DNA of 52,392 bases from Pasteurellaceae bacterium (GTDB lineage: Bacteria; Pseudomonadota; Gammaproteobacteria; Enterobacterales; Pasteurellaceae), in assembly GCA_030528525.1 (NCBI GenBank), contig JAUMYT010000015.1, forward strand, positions 1 to 52,392. The letters are read 5' to 3'. Both the position numbers and the translations under genes were made by a program. This document shows positions 17,808 to 28,231 of this stretch, piece by piece (position 1 is the first letter of the stretch; every line of letters begins with the position of its first letter). Under the pieces are notes generated by a model that saw nothing but the letters and a program-made list of their open reading frames with translations, did not search any database and was not told where the DNA came from.

Positions 17808-17989
17808 TCTAAATATGCGAAAAATCCTATTTAAACATCCGCTAAATATAACGCTTTCCAAACTATAATATCTCTTTCTTAATCTATTTTAATTTGGATT
17901 TTAATCAAATTAAGTTTAAAAAATATGCTCTTCATATGGCAATTGTTTTATAATCACCCTACTGTTTCCAGTTTATACAAGGTTAAATT
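17808..17989 (+). promoter_or_regulatory. autotransporter upstream region with a TATAAT -10
   Basis: This is an AT-rich leader. TATAAT at 17949-17954 lies 35 bases before the ATG; no good -35 is present (TGCTCT at 17926 is the best-placed hexamer). Imperfect dyad AATTTGGATTTTAATCAAATT-like bases at 17891-17911 may bind a regulator, but this is unsupported. Confidence 0.35.
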
Positions 17990-20461
17990 ATGAAGAAGAA
18001 AAAACTTGCCATTATACTTTCTAGTTTATTTTTTACCTCCGAATTCAGCTATGCCGATATGGTTGCTGAAGGATCAGTTTACGAAAGAAGCAATGCGATC
18101 GTGGGTGACGGTCTAGCTGGAAAGCAAGTGGATGCCGATGGCTATTATCCTTTTCATGATACTTATATTGGCCCTGGTAATTTTGGGAAACTGACTGTCA
18201 ATCATGGAACTAAACTAAAAACAGGCGAAATTCATGTTGGGAATCATGCAACTGGTGATGGGACATTCATTGTCGATGGTTTGGAAACAAAAGTTGAAAT
18301 TATTGATAACCGTTTAAATGTTGGTGGCTCAGGCTCTACAGGAAAATTATATGTTAAAAATGGAGCTGAATTAATTCAATCTAATGCAAAATATGATGAT
18401 AATTACTTTGGTTATCATGGAGGTAGTGCATTCATTTCTATTGAAGATCAAGGTTCAAAACTTGTATTCAATCTAGGGCGGCAAGGCATTCGCAGTGTAA
18501 ATAGCCAAATATACCTAAAAGATGGCGGTGCATTAGAAATTAATGATCAATCCGCCTATTTACCACATATAGTCAATTATGGAAATCTAATTGCTCAAAA
18601 ACCACTTACAGTTAGACAGTATTTCCAAATTGGTAACGATGACGATACAAAAGCAGGCACTTTAAACCTTGTAGGAGGTATTTCTTTATCAGGAAAATTG
18701 GTTGTTAATAAATTAGCAGAACCGTCTGTGACATTGCCAATAAATCGTTGTTATAACTGTAATATTGAACACAATACTAATGAAACACTTATACTTTTCA
18801 AAAATAATCAATATGGCATTTCCCCTTCAACCTTAACAGTTAACAAAGGTAAAATCGGTATTGACGATCAAATCACTTTCGATACATTTAAAGCCACTCA
18901 ATTAAATTTACAGACCGATGCAACTTTCTCATTAACCAATATCATGAAAGCTGCTACCAATGTCAATAATGCAGCGGATATTAAAGTAAATGATTTTGTT
19001 CATCTAGGAACATTAGATTTAGCCGATGGCTCAGATAACCCGCAATTAACTGAGTTTACAGTTAAAAATTATCAGGGCGGTGGGGAATTATTGGTTGATA
19101 CGGTGTGGAATCAAGAACCGCAAACATCTTCTAGCGATATGTTACACATTAAAGGTAATATCTATCCAACTAAGGTTACGATCGTTAGAACGAAATCCGG
19201 CATTATTGGCGACATTCAACAAACATTGGAAGAACAATTCTCCCCTGCGGTAGTAAAAGTAGATCGTGAACACACTGGCAACCTATTTACAGGTTCAGCT
19301 GAAACTACCAATGCCGGTGAAGCACAATTAACTAAACGAAATGGCAGTTATTATTGGACACTTCAGGCAATTACTCCCCCAGTAGAAAATGAATATGTAC
19401 CTGGAGGGATTTATGCAGAAGCAGTCGGGGCAGGGCAGATTCTTCAAAAGCCGATATATATTGATATTATCAGCAAGTCAGTGACAGGATATATTCAACA
19501 GCCATTTATCAATCGTCAAATGGGACTCGCTCAATTAGGTAAATTGCATGAACGAGTGGGAGAACAACGAGCCTTTAGTTGGGACACGATCGTACGTGAT
19601 AAGCAATTATGGGCAAGAATGAGTGGCGAACGTTTAGGGTTACAAGGCAAAAATCGCTTCGGTATGAATGTGAAATCTGGTTTTGTACAGTTCGGACATG
19701 ATATGTATTTCAAACAGAGTGAAAATCACAGTCATCAACATGCAGGTGTAATATTGAGCTATGGTTGGGCACAGAGCCAGTTTTTTGATCAATACAATGC
19801 AGAAAATGGCTTTATTATTTCGGATAAATTCACGGGAACAGCGAAAACCGATATGATTTCGTTAGGTGGCTACCGCACCTATTACAGCCCAACAGGTGCT
19901 TATGTGGATTTAATTGGGCAAATGTCGTGGCTTGGCAACCGCTATAATAGTTACGGAAAACGAGCCAAACAAAATGGCTACGGTGTGGGATTATCTATTG
20001 AAGTGGGGAAACCATTTGTACTACTCAACCCAAAGATTTCGTTTGAACCGCAAGCTCAATTAACTTACCAAGGCATTTGGCTTAATGGCTTTAACGATGG
20101 TGTAAAACAGATCCAAAGAACACAGCAAGATAGCCTTGTCGGACGTTTAGGTGTGAGAGTAAATTGGTCGAAAGCCTTGGAGCAAAACAGCCCACAACTT
20201 TACTTCACAACAAACTTGCTCCAAACATTAAAAGGCAGAGAAAGTAAAATTACTGTTGGCCATCAGCAAGTAAAAGAAGCCTTTGGTGATTTAGTCGCAG
20301 AATTTGGTCTTGGTGGGCAATATCCGATCACGAAAAATCTCAATTTATATGGTGATGTGCGGTATGTTATCGGCATCCAAGATCGTAATAGTATTCATCG
20401 AGATTCCACACTCTCTCAAGAGTCATATCATGCTCGCTTGGGTGTGCGTTATACGCGGTAA
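17990..20461 (+). CDS. type V autotransporter (AIDA-like), 823 aa
   Basis: The signal peptide MKKKKLAIILSSLFFTSEFSYA is followed by a short passenger of beta-helical repeats (LTVNHGTKLKTGEIHVGN, FIVDGLETKVEI, LNVGGSGSTGKLYVKNGAEL: the passenger-associated transport repeat pattern) to about residue 300. A linker follows, then a C-terminal beta-barrel from about residue 540 with LWARMSGERLGL, the typical barrel start, and alternating strands to the end. The protein should insert in the outer membrane and display or release the passenger. Oddly, the last residue is arginine (GVRYTR), where autotransporter barrels normally end in Phe or Trp. No protease triad or adhesin motif is recognised. A terminator follows, so the gene is monocistronic. 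Confidence 0.88.
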   Translation: MKKKKLAIILSSLFFTSEFSYADMVAEGSVYERSNAIVGDGLAGKQVDADGYYPFHDTYIGPGNFGKLTVNHGTKLKTGEIHVGNHATGDGTFIVDGLETKVEIIDNRLNVGGSGSTGKLYVKNGAELIQSNAKYDDNYFGYHGGSAFISIEDQGSKLVFNLGRQGIRSVNSQIYLKDGGALEINDQSAYLPHIVNYGNLIAQKPLTVRQYFQIGNDDDTKAGTLNLVGGISLSGKLVVNKLAEPSVTLPINRCYNCNIEHNTNETLILFKNNQYGISPSTLTVNKGKIGIDDQITFDTFKATQLNLQTDATFSLTNIMKAATNVNNAADIKVNDFVHLGTLDLADGSDNPQLTEFTVKNYQGGGELLVDTVWNQEPQTSSSDMLHIKGNIYPTKVTIVRTKSGIIGDIQQTLEEQFSPAVVKVDREHTGNLFTGSAETTNAGEAQLTKRNGSYYWTLQAITPPVENEYVPGGIYAEAVGAGQILQKPIYIDIISKSVTGYIQQPFINRQMGLAQLGKLHERVGEQRAFSWDTIVRDKQLWARMSGERLGLQGKNRFGMNVKSGFVQFGHDMYFKQSENHSHQHAGVILSYGWAQSQFFDQYNAENGFIISDKFTGTAKTDMISLGGYRTYYSPTGAYVDLIGQMSWLGNRYNSYGKRAKQNGYGVGLSIEVGKPFVLLNPKISFEPQAQLTYQGIWLNGFNDGVKQIQRTQQDSLVGRLGVRVNWSKALEQNSPQLYFTTNLLQTLKGRESKITVGHQQVKEAFGDLVAEFGLGGQYPITKNLNLYGDVRYVIGIQDRNSIHRDSTLSQESYHARLGVRYTR

Positions 20462-20496
20462 CACATTCTCACCTTAAAAAATGAGAGCGTGATTTC

Positions 20497-20536
20497 AAGG
20501 GCTATGTTCAGTATTGTGTAGAGCGTAGCCCTTTCG
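20497..20536 (+). terminator. terminator after the autotransporter
   Basis: AAGGGCTATG and CGTAGCCCTT pair around a loop of about 17 bases, with TTCGTTTT after. Confidence 0.7.
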
Positions 20537-20581
20537 TTTTCGTATAATCCTCCTGTTATGTATAAGCTAGAACGTTGTGAT

Positions 20582-20615
20582 TTTTGGCAAAATCTCACGG
20601 TTTCTCACCCCCTTG
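20582..20615 (-). repeat. uptake-signal-like element
   Basis: TTTTGGCAAAATCTC, a spacer, TTTCTC and ACCCCCTTGC, in the region upstream of ppc. Confidence 0.55.
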
Positions 20616-20735
20616 CATAACATTTGACCTACATTTTTTGATTTGCTTCATTGAAAAAATTAAATCCTATTGCACTCCATTCGCTTTTTCGGTATATCTA
20701 CACTGCTAAATTTTAACTTTCAACAAGGACTTTTT

Positions 20736-23375
20736 ATGCACCAGCAGTATGAAACGATGCGACAGAACATTCATATGTTAGGCGATTTTTTGGGCGAAAC
20801 GATTCGAGATGCCCAAGGCAGTGAAATTTTAGATCTGATTGAAAATATCCGCCTGCTTTCTCGTGCGTCTCGCAATGGCGATGAGCAAGCCCGTGAGCAG
20901 CTACTCGACATTCTCGCCAACATTTCCAATGAAAATGTGATCCCCGTTGCCCGTGCCTTCAGCCAATTTCTCAATCTCACCAATATCGCCGAGCAGTACC
21001 AAACCATTTCTCGCCACAGCAAAGATGCCTCCTTGGGCGAGCGTTCTCTTGGGGCGTTATTTGAGCGTTTGAAAGCCCAAAATGTGCCTGCGGAAAAAGT
21101 GATTGCCACGGTAGAAAAATTGTTGATCGATTTGGTGCTGACTGCTCACCCAACGGAAGTGACTCGCCGTTCTCTGGTAAACAAGCACGTGGAAATCAAC
21201 CGTTGCTTGAGCCGTTTGGAACACGATGATTTAACCGAACGGGAAACCACCAAGCTCAAACGCCGCTTAATGCAACTGATTGCCTTGGCGTGGCACACCA
21301 ATGAAATCCGCACCCAACGTCCAACGCCAGTCGATGAAGCGAAATGGGGAATGGCGGTGATCGAAAACAGCTTGTGGAAAGCCGTGCCAGACTTCTGTCG
21401 TCAGCTCAACTTCCATTTAGAGAAGCATTTTGGCGTGCAACACCCTGTCGGGCTAGCACCTGTGCGTTTTTCCTCATGGATGGGGGGCGACCGTGACGGC
21501 AATCCGTTCGTCACCGCTGAAACCACTCGCAAAGTGTTGTTGATGAACCGCTGGAAAGCCGCTGAACTATTTTTGGAAGATGTGAAAAACTTGGCAGACG
21601 AGCTGTCGGTAGTGCATTGTAGCCCTGAATTTCGGGCGAAATATGGCGATCATTTAGAGCCGTATCGGGTGCTGATGAAAGATCTTCGCACTAAACTGAG
21701 TAAAACCGTGGCGTACTATGGCGACTTGCTCGAAGGCAAACCGCAAGGGGTCAGTTCTTCAGACATTTTAACCAATGATGAACAGCTGTGGGAACCGTTG
21801 TACGACAGCTATCAATCGCTCCACCAATGTGGAATGCGAATTATCGCCAACGGCGGCTTGCTCGACACCCTACGCCGTATTCGCTGTTTCGGCTTGGGGC
21901 TTTCTCGCTTGGATATTCGTCAAGAAAGCACACGGCATACGATGGCGATTTCGGAAATTACTCGCTACATCGGTTTGGGCGACTACTCGCAATGGACGGA
22001 AGACGACAAACAGGCGTTTTTGGTGCGTGAGTTGAGTTCTCGTCGTCCGCTCGTGCCAACCAATTGGACACCAAGCCCAGAAACAGCGGAAATTCTCGCC
22101 ACTTGCAAAGTGGTGGCGGAACAGCCTGAAGGCGTGATTTCTGCCTATGTGATCTCAATGGCTCGCCAAGCCTCCGATGTATTGGCGGTGTATTTGTTGC
22201 TCAAAGAAGCAGGCTGCACCAAAACAGTCCCCGTTGCACCGCTGTTTGAAACCTTGGACGACTTAGATCGTTGCGAAAAAGTGATGACCGATCTGTTCAA
22301 TATCGGCTGGTATCGTGGTGTGATCAATAACCGCCAAATGGTGATGATCGGCTACTCCGACTCCGCCAAAGATGCAGGAATGTTGGCGGCATCGTGGGCA
22401 CAATATCGAGCCCAAGAAGCCTTAGTCAATTTGAGCGAAAAATTCGGCGTGGAACTCACTTTATTCCACGGACGGGGCGGCACGATCGGGCGTGGCGGTG
22501 CTCCTGCTCACGCTGCATTACTTTCTCAGCCGCCAAGATCGCTGAAAAACGGCTTGCGTGTGACCGAACAAGGCGAAATGATCCGCTTTAAATTGGGCTT
22601 GCCTGCCGTGGCGGTGGAGAGTTTAGATCTCTACGCCAGTGCGATTTTAGAAGCCAACATTTTCCCACCGCCTGAACCAAAACAGGCGTGGCGTGAAATG
22701 ATGAACCAAGGCTCGGCAATCTCGTGTGAAATTTATCGTTGCGTGGTGCGTGGCGAACCTGATTTCGTGCCGTATTTCCGTGCTGCAACCCCTGAATTGG
22801 AGCTTTCAAAATTGCCACTTGGCTCACGTCCAGCCAAGCGAAATCCAAACGGTGGCGTGGAAAGTTTGCGAGCGATTCCGTGGATTTTTGCGTGGATGCA
22901 AAACCGCTTAATGCTCCCAGCGTGGCTTGGGGCTGGTGCGGCGTTACGTCAGCTCATTGAGCAAGGCAACGAAAGCCTGCTCAAAGAGATGTGCAATGAG
23001 TGGCCGTTCTTCTCGACTCGTATCGGTATGTTGGAAATGGTGTTCAGTAAAGCCGATGCGTGGTTAGCCGAACATTACGACCAACGTCTTGTGCCTGAAG
23101 AACTGCACCATTTAGGCAACAATTTGCGAGCCAGATTGGCAGACGACATCAAAACCGTGCTGTCGCTGTCGCACGATGGTCAGCTGATGGCAGACTTGCC
23201 GTGGGTCGCAGACTCCATTGCCCTGCGGAATGTCTATACCGACCCACTCAATCTACTTCAAGTGGAACTGCTTCATCGCCTGCGTTCGCAAGGCGAAACC
23301 CCAAATCCAGCCCTTGAGCAAGCGTTGATGATCACCATCACGGGCATTGCGGCAGGCATGCGGAATACGGGGTAG
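20736..23375 (+). CDS. ppc: phosphoenolpyruvate carboxylase
   Basis: Ppc adds bicarbonate to PEP to make oxaloacetate, replenishing the TCA cycle and, in capnophilic Pasteurellaceae, feeding succinate formation. The 879-aa product matches the E. coli length. Key motifs: [10 protein letters not shown] (catalytic His), [48 protein letters not shown] and the C-terminal AAGMRNTG. The start is at ATG 20736 with AAGGA at 20725-20729. A terminator follows. It is the last core gene before the foreign operon. Confidence 0.98.
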   Translation: MHQQYETMRQNIHMLGDFLGETIRDAQGSEILDLIENIRLLSRASRNGDEQAREQLLDILANISNENVIPVARAFSQFLNLTNIAEQYQTISRHSKDASLGERSLGALFERLKAQNVPAEKVIATVEKLLIDLVLTAHPTEVTRRSLVNKHVEINRCLSRLEHDDLTERETTKLKRRLMQLIALAWHTNEIRTQRPTPVDEAKWGMAVIENSLWKAVPDFCRQLNFHLEKHFGVQHPVGLAPVRFSSWMGGDRDGNPFVTAETTRKVLLMNRWKAAELFLEDVKNLADELSVVHCSPEFRAKYGDHLEPYRVLMKDLRTKLSKTVAYYGDLLEGKPQGVSSSDILTNDEQLWEPLYDSYQSLHQCGMRIIANGGLLDTLRRIRCFGLGLSRLDIRQESTRHTMAISEITRYIGLGDYSQWTEDDKQAFLVRELSSRRPLVPTNWTPSPETAEILATCKVVAEQPEGVISAYVISMARQASDVLAVYLLLKEAGCTKTVPVAPLFETLDDLDRCEKVMTDLFNIGWYRGVINNRQMVMIGYSDSAKDAGMLAASWAQYRAQEALVNLSEKFGVELTLFHGRGGTIGRGGAPAHAALLSQPPRSLKNGLRVTEQGEMIRFKLGLPAVAVESLDLYASAILEANIFPPPEPKQAWREMMNQGSAISCEIYRCVVRGEPDFVPYFRAATPELELSKLPLGSRPAKRNPNGGVESLRAIPWIFAWMQNRLMLPAWLGAGAALRQLIEQGNESLLKEMCNEWPFFSTRIGMLEMVFSKADAWLAEHYDQRLVPEELHHLGNNLRARLADDIKTVLSLSHDGQLMADLPWVADSIALRNVYTDPLNLLQVELLHRLRSQGETPNPALEQALMITITGIAAGMRNTG

Positions 23376-23392
23376 AAACTGCAAATACGAAA

Positions 23393-23425
23393 AGAGGTCG
23401 TTCAATTGAGCGACCTCTATTTTGT
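23393..23425 (+). terminator. terminator after ppc
   Basis: AGAGGTCG and CGACCTCT form the stem, followed by ATTTTGTC. It marks the left core boundary of the AT-rich island; 23426-23607 has no gene. Confidence 0.85.
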
Positions 23426-23607
23426 CTATTACACCGTGGTTTATTTATCAGTAAAACTGCGAAAGTGTTACATAATACCGAAAGTTTCTAACAAAATTAG
23501 AGAATCTTCTCAGTTTTAACAAGATAAGATAATTACCTACTAAGCAAAATACCCAGCTTATATACTATAAATCGGGCATTTTTTATGGATCATTAAACTT
23601 TATCACT

Positions 23608-24816
23608 TTAATCTATCGCATATTTATTAAATAAAAGAGCAAAAATTAATGATAAAAATGTCACTGCAAGACCAATAAATAAATAATTAAAAATATTTCC
23701 AGAGTCTAATATCATTGAAAATATACCTGTACCAACTGGCATAAAAAGGATGGCGACTGTAAAAATAATCCCAAAAACTCTTCCAAGAAATTCATTGTCC
23801 ACATCTCTTTGTACAACTGAGAAAAATTGGATATTAAAGATTGTAAGAAATAGCATAAAAAGTGCCGGTGAAAGCGATAGAATAATTGAATTATGAAAAG
23901 CTATATATAAAGGATAGGACAAGGAGACGAAAAGTCCTGACAAACCTAAAAAGATCATCAGCTTGATGCTGGATAGTTGTTTGTTCAAAAATCCACTTAG
24001 AACTGCACCAATAAAACCTCCTATGGCTTCTGCTGTCAAAAATATCCCATAAAGTCCTTCCTGTAGTTCCGGGAACATTTGGTTGCTGTAGGGCAATAAA
24101 AGGTTATATGCCGCAAGAAAGAAGTTCACCAAAGCTGAAAGGGCGATGATCATAAAGATGTTTTTATGGCTAAATATATACTCAAAACCCATTTTTAAAT
24201 CAGTCATAATACCGGTTAAGGTAATGTTATCTTTGGAAACTATCTCTTTATTTATAGGTACAATGAAATATATCAGGAGAGCTGCGATTAAAAATGATAG
24301 TCCGTCCAAGAATAGAACCCCATTTATCCCGATCTTGTTATATAGGAAGAGAGCTAAAATAGGTACAGTAACCTTTACTATAGTACTGCTGGTTTCCAAG
24401 AAAGAATTTAGCTGAGCAATCTGTTCTTTTACTACGATTTCTTTAGTAAAGGCTTTATAAGATGGGCCGGAAAAAGAGCTCATAAAAGCTAAAATGACAT
24501 TCAAAATCACTATGGCATAGATTAACCATTTTTCTTGTGAAGTAAAGGCTAGAATTATGCAAGCAAGCCCTCCTAAGATATTGGTTACCATAATGATTTT
24601 TTTTCTCTTAACGCTGTCTGCAATTACTCCACCAAATAAATTAAATAATACGCCTGTGACACTTTCCAAGGACTGGTAGATAGCAACCAAGGACAAGGAG
24701 TTGGGGTTTACACCTGCCAAAAATGTATTATTGGCAAAGTCAAACATAATATCTCCTATCCTAGATATCGATCTGCTCGCGACTATTAAGCCTATATTCT
24801 TTTTTTCTTTTTTCAT
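23608..24816 (-). CDS. MFS transporter, presumed product exporter of the NRPS-like operon
   Basis: This 402-aa protein has about twelve hydrophobic segments and the major facilitator loop pattern between helices 2 and 3 (GGVIADSVKRKKIIM). The nearest type is the MFS subgroup common in Firmicutes with a conserved SRSISRIGDIMFDFANN start. A GGAGAAG ribosome binding site precedes the ATG. It lies 46 bases after the NRPS-like gene on the same strand and is the third gene of the operon. Codons are strongly A/T biased, unlike ppc next door. Export of the enzyme product, or self-resistance, is the natural inference; the substrate is unknown. Confidence 0.85.
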   Translation of the reverse strand: MKKEKKNIGLIVASRSISRIGDIMFDFANNTFLAGVNPNSLSLVAIYQSLESVTGVLFNLFGGVIADSVKRKKIIMVTNILGGLACIILAFTSQEKWLIYAIVILNVILAFMSSFSGPSYKAFTKEIVVKEQIAQLNSFLETSSTIVKVTVPILALFLYNKIGINGVLFLDGLSFLIAALLIYFIVPINKEIVSKDNITLTGIMTDLKMGFEYIFSHKNIFMIIALSALVNFFLAAYNLLLPYSNQMFPELQEGLYGIFLTAEAIGGFIGAVLSGFLNKQLSSIKLMIFLGLSGLFVSLSYPLYIAFHNSIILSLSPALFMLFLTIFNIQFFSVVQRDVDNEFLGRVFGIIFTVAILFMPVGTGIFSMILDSGNIFNYLFIGLAVTFLSLIFALLFNKYAID

Positions 24817-24862
24817 AGCTTCTCCAAAAAGAGTATATTAATATTTAACTAATACAGTTCTT

Positions 24863-27800
24863 TTATTTTTCATTAAGATTTTTTGATAAGATCAACTCTA
24901 GATGATTATCAACAATGTAGGCTGTTATATTTAATTTACGCCCATTTAATTTATTTATTTCATTATTGACTTCAAGCGCATTTTCTTTAATTTTTTCAAA
25001 CTCCCGACGTGATACTACTCCTAAGTAATCTACGGAGACTAAAACGGTATCATCAAAGTAGTTTACAATTTTTGTTTCATCGGAATTAAGATTAGGGAAA
25101 TGCTTATAACCTATAGCCTTTGGATTGAAGATGTTTTCTTGATAAAAGCGAATTAAATTTTCCAAACTTTCTTCTATATCGATGCTTAGGCTAAGATTAA
25201 AGGTTAATCCTAAATGCAAGTCTCCGATTGTTGTAGTGAAATCTATACATTCATTAAACTTACGTATGTTATATATTAGGTTTACTTTGAGATTGTCTAT
25301 ATTGTATTTTTCTAAAAGATGAGTTCTTAAATACAGTAAAATTTCAATATATACATTTTTAGTTTCAGCATTTATATATCTCAGGCTAGTAAATTCAATC
25401 TTATCTTCTAGACTTGTTAACAGTTTTTCTACCCTATCGTCATCCTGTTTGTCAAACTTTTCTATTGTTTTCAGGATATCAGCGATGCTATTTCTGGCAT
25501 ATATCTCTTTGATATATGAAGAATAGTTTTTGCTTGTTGTATATATACCGAGGATATATTTCTCCAATACATCTAAAGAAGAGGAATCGCATATACTATG
25601 GTCAATAGAGTAATGAAGAACAGAATCTCGATCACTTTCTAAAAGAAGGAATTTATACATTAGCCCTCTATCTTCTATGCTTTTTCTTACTAGTTTTTGT
25701 AATATTTCCGATACATCCACTTTGGCATCCTCTACAACCATTTTGGATATATTTACTGGTGTATCTAAAACTTCAAAATGAGTTAAATCACTTGATAAGA
25801 CGGTTTTAAACACTTCAATTTTAGCAAGTTTGTGATAGATTTCTTCATAGCTAATCTGACCTTTCCCTAGATAAATTTTACCTGTTAATTGGCTATTAAA
25901 ATTTAATGTATTATATATTCTGGCATAGAAAAATGCTGGATAAATATAGTCGACCTCTCTGATTAAGGGGGTGTTTTTTACTTCTTCTTTTGTTAAAGAA
26001 AGTCCATTATACTTTAAGCTTTTTGCTTTTTTAGCTTCTTCTATAAAATCTGTGATTTTTCTGACGGATGAATGTATATATAAATTTAAATTATCTAAAT
26101 TTATATCAAATCGCTCCTCTAACTCTAAGATCATTTCTACTGAATTTAAAGAATCAAGACCAATATCTAATAGGTTTTCATCTTGCTCAACGGTTTGATT
26201 CATTATTGATGAAGCAATATTTTGTACTATATCCTGAGTTCTTTCTTCTTCAAGAATTTCCATTCGATGATCATAATTATCAGCTTTTTCCAATAGTTTT
26301 TTTCTGTCTATCTTTCCATTATTGGTCAAAGGAAACTCTGCCATGTTGATATATTTAGCAGGAACTTTATAGGAAAGCATCTCTTTTTCCAGAATACTTC
26401 TTAAATTATTTATCCTACTACCAGTATAAAATAACATTAAAATATTATTGGCAAAAATAACTTCAATATCTCTTTCAGGATCATTGATGATATGTGAGAT
26501 CGTTGCTCGAATATCTCCTAATTCTACACGTATGCCATAAATCTGAACTTGGCTATCTTTTCTACCTTTATAGATAAACAGGGAATTTAACTCCTCTACT
26601 ATATCTCCTGTATGGTAAAATACTTCTCCTTCAATCTTTTGAAATCTAGCCTCTGTCTGTTGACTATCATTATAGTATCCGCTAGCAACACCTTGCCCGC
26701 CAATCAATAGTTCTCCATTTACAATTAAGGTCTTAACTCCAGGTAAAGGCTTTCCTATGGGAACCTTATTTTTTGTTTTGAAAATCATATCCGTATTTCT
26801 AACATTGAAATATGTAGCATATACTGTTGTTTCAGTTGGACCATATACGTTAAATACTTGGACTTTTTTTAGCTTTTCTAAAACTGTTGTAAGTAATTCA
26901 TACTTAAATTCTTCCCCTGCTATTAAGAGGTATTTTAAAGCATCAATATTTTGAAGAGCTTTTTGATTGGTATGCTTAAGTAAGATACCAAGTACTGAAG
27001 GGGATAGGGCGATATGAGTAATACCAAATTTGTTAATGAAGTTTGGCAATTCTTTATAAAAATCTTTATTTTTTACAGAGTATAAATATACACTGCCACC
27101 ATTGTATAAAAATCCAAAAATTTCAGTTATTGAAACATCAAAAGTGTTCCTTGTTGAAAATAGGTAGCAATCATCTGTGGTGACTGGAGCAAAGGATTGG
27201 CAGCCTCTCATAATATAATTTAGATTACTTCTTGTTACACAAACACCCTTAGGAATTCCTGTTGTCCCTGATGTATGAATAATATAAGCCAAATTATTTT
27301 CTAAATAATCAAGCAAGCGATGTTCGGAGCAAAAGACCTTAGAAATATCAATATCAGATTCAACTTCACTAATATAAATGCTATTAATAAATTTTGTTCT
27401 AATCAAGTCTATTTCTCTTAAGGGGCTCGTATTATCAACAGGAATATACACCTTACCTGCCTTTAAGATTCCATATATAATTGGAATTAATTCATATCTA
27501 TGGGAATAGTTAACAATGACATAGTCAGAGTCAAATTTTAAAAGTGCAACAGCTACTTTGTCGGATAACTTATCCAATTCTTCATAAGTAAGATTTTTCA
27601 CTTCAGAATAGACCGCTATTTTTTGTGGGTGCTCTATTACATTATTCTTTAAAAGTTTTATAAAATCACTATTGGAGGTATATTGATAGAACCTATTGGA
27701 TAAGTTATTAATAACCTTAGGAGAATATCCCCAATATTGCTTGTAGTCTTGATTAACTTTAAATATCTCTATAAAATCTGAGAAGGTTCTGCCACCTGAA

Positions 27801-28231
27801 TTTGAAAATCTCTCTAATACTTTTTCCCAAGCTCTTTGGCTATATTCAGCATAAATTCCATTATCATCAACTAATTTTACCTTAGTTGTTAAGATGTTTA
27901 CGATTAATCTATCCACTACATCTGCATAATCAGTGATCAAATCAAATTTTTCTGACTGATTCATATAGTTAGAAAGTGCTTTATTTATCTTAGTATCATT
28001 GAGGATGAGTTTATCTTCATATCTCACTTCTTCATCAATGACGAAGTTGTTGTTAATTAAAAATTTTTTATATCGAACATAAAATTCTTCATCAACAGCT
28101 TGATCGGTGATTACACAACAATCAACATCTTTTGAATTAGAATGCGTTTCGATACAGCTGCCATAAAATATTTTTGTACCCTTAATATTCTCTTCATCTA
28201 AATATTTTTTTATGATATCAATTTTGCTCAT
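24863..28231 (-). CDS. NRPS-like enzyme: nucleotidyltransferase-like, adenylation, carrier and condensation-like domains (1122 aa)
   Basis: Residues 1-150 look like a pol-beta-type nucleotidyltransferase (GS at 24-25, then D-V-D at 35-37). About 190-650 is an adenylation domain: A3 HTSGTTGIPKG 319-329, FDVS with Asp365 at the site that holds the amino group of amino acids, A5 NVYGPTETT 461-469, A7 YHTGDIV 539-545, A8 KGRKDSQVQIYGIRVELGDI 555-574, A10 NNGKIDRKKL 638-647 with catalytic Lys640. About 660-735 is a carrier domain (GLDSLNS, phosphopantetheine site Ser694). About 755-1122 is condensation-like, with D-H-S-I-C-D at 877-882 keeping the second His and the Asp of HHxxxD. No thioesterase. 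The start is at ATG 28231 with AGAGGTG; it overlaps the decarboxylase end by 14 bases. Likely loads one amino acid and passes it to an amine. Requires a phosphopantetheinyl transferase from elsewhere. Confidence 0.85.
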   Translation of the reverse strand: MSKIDIIKKYLDEENIKGTKIFYGSCIETHSNSKDVDCCVITDQAVDEEFYVRYKKFLINNNFVIDEEVRYEDKLILNDTKINKALSNYMNQSEKFDLITDYADVVDRLIVNILTTKVKLVDDNGIYAEYSQRAWEKVLERFSNSGGRTFSDFIEIFKVNQDYKQYWGYSPKVINNLSNRFYQYTSNSDFIKLLKNNVIEHPQKIAVYSEVKNLTYEELDKLSDKVAVALLKFDSDYVIVNYSHRYELIPIIYGILKAGKVYIPVDNTSPLREIDLIRTKFINSIYISEVESDIDISKVFCSEHRLLDYLENNLAYIIHTSGTTGIPKGVCVTRSNLNYIMRGCQSFAPVTTDDCYLFSTRNTFDVSITEIFGFLYNGGSVYLYSVKNKDFYKELPNFINKFGITHIALSPSVLGILLKHTNQKALQNIDALKYLLIAGEEFKYELLTTVLEKLKKVQVFNVYGPTETTVYATYFNVRNTDMIFKTKNKVPIGKPLPGVKTLIVNGELLIGGQGVASGYYNDSQQTEARFQKIEGEVFYHTGDIVEELNSLFIYKGRKDSQVQIYGIRVELGDIRATISHIINDPERDIEVIFANNILMLFYTGSRINNLRSILEKEMLSYKVPAKYINMAEFPLTNNGKIDRKKLLEKADNYDHRMEILEEERTQDIVQNIASSIMNQTVEQDENLLDIGLDSLNSVEMILELEERFDINLDNLNLYIHSSVRKITDFIEEAKKAKSLKYNGLSLTKEEVKNTPLIREVDYIYPAFFYARIYNTLNFNSQLTGKIYLGKGQISYEEIYHKLAKIEVFKTVLSSDLTHFEVLDTPVNISKMVVEDAKVDVSEILQKLVRKSIEDRGLMYKFLLLESDRDSVLHYSIDHSICDSSSLDVLEKYILGIYTTSKNYSSYIKEIYARNSIADILKTIEKFDKQDDDRVEKLLTSLEDKIEFTSLRYINAETKNVYIEILLYLRTHLLEKYNIDNLKVNLIYNIRKFNECIDFTTTIGDLHLGLTFNLSLSIDIEESLENLIRFYQENIFNPKAIGYKHFPNLNSDETKIVNYFDDTVLVSVDYLGVVSRREFEKIKENALEVNNEINKLNGRKLNITAYIVDNHLELILSKNLNEK

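Noticed and set aside
17891-17911. FNR-type site upstream of the autotransporter
   Set aside because: The dyad resembles TTGAT/ATCAA but the spacing is one base off and one half-site is poor.
23426-23607. Direct repeats or attachment sites bordering the foreign operon
   Set aside because: The two flanks (23426-23607 and 29816-30730) were compared by eye and no shared sequence stood out; no boundaries can be claimed.
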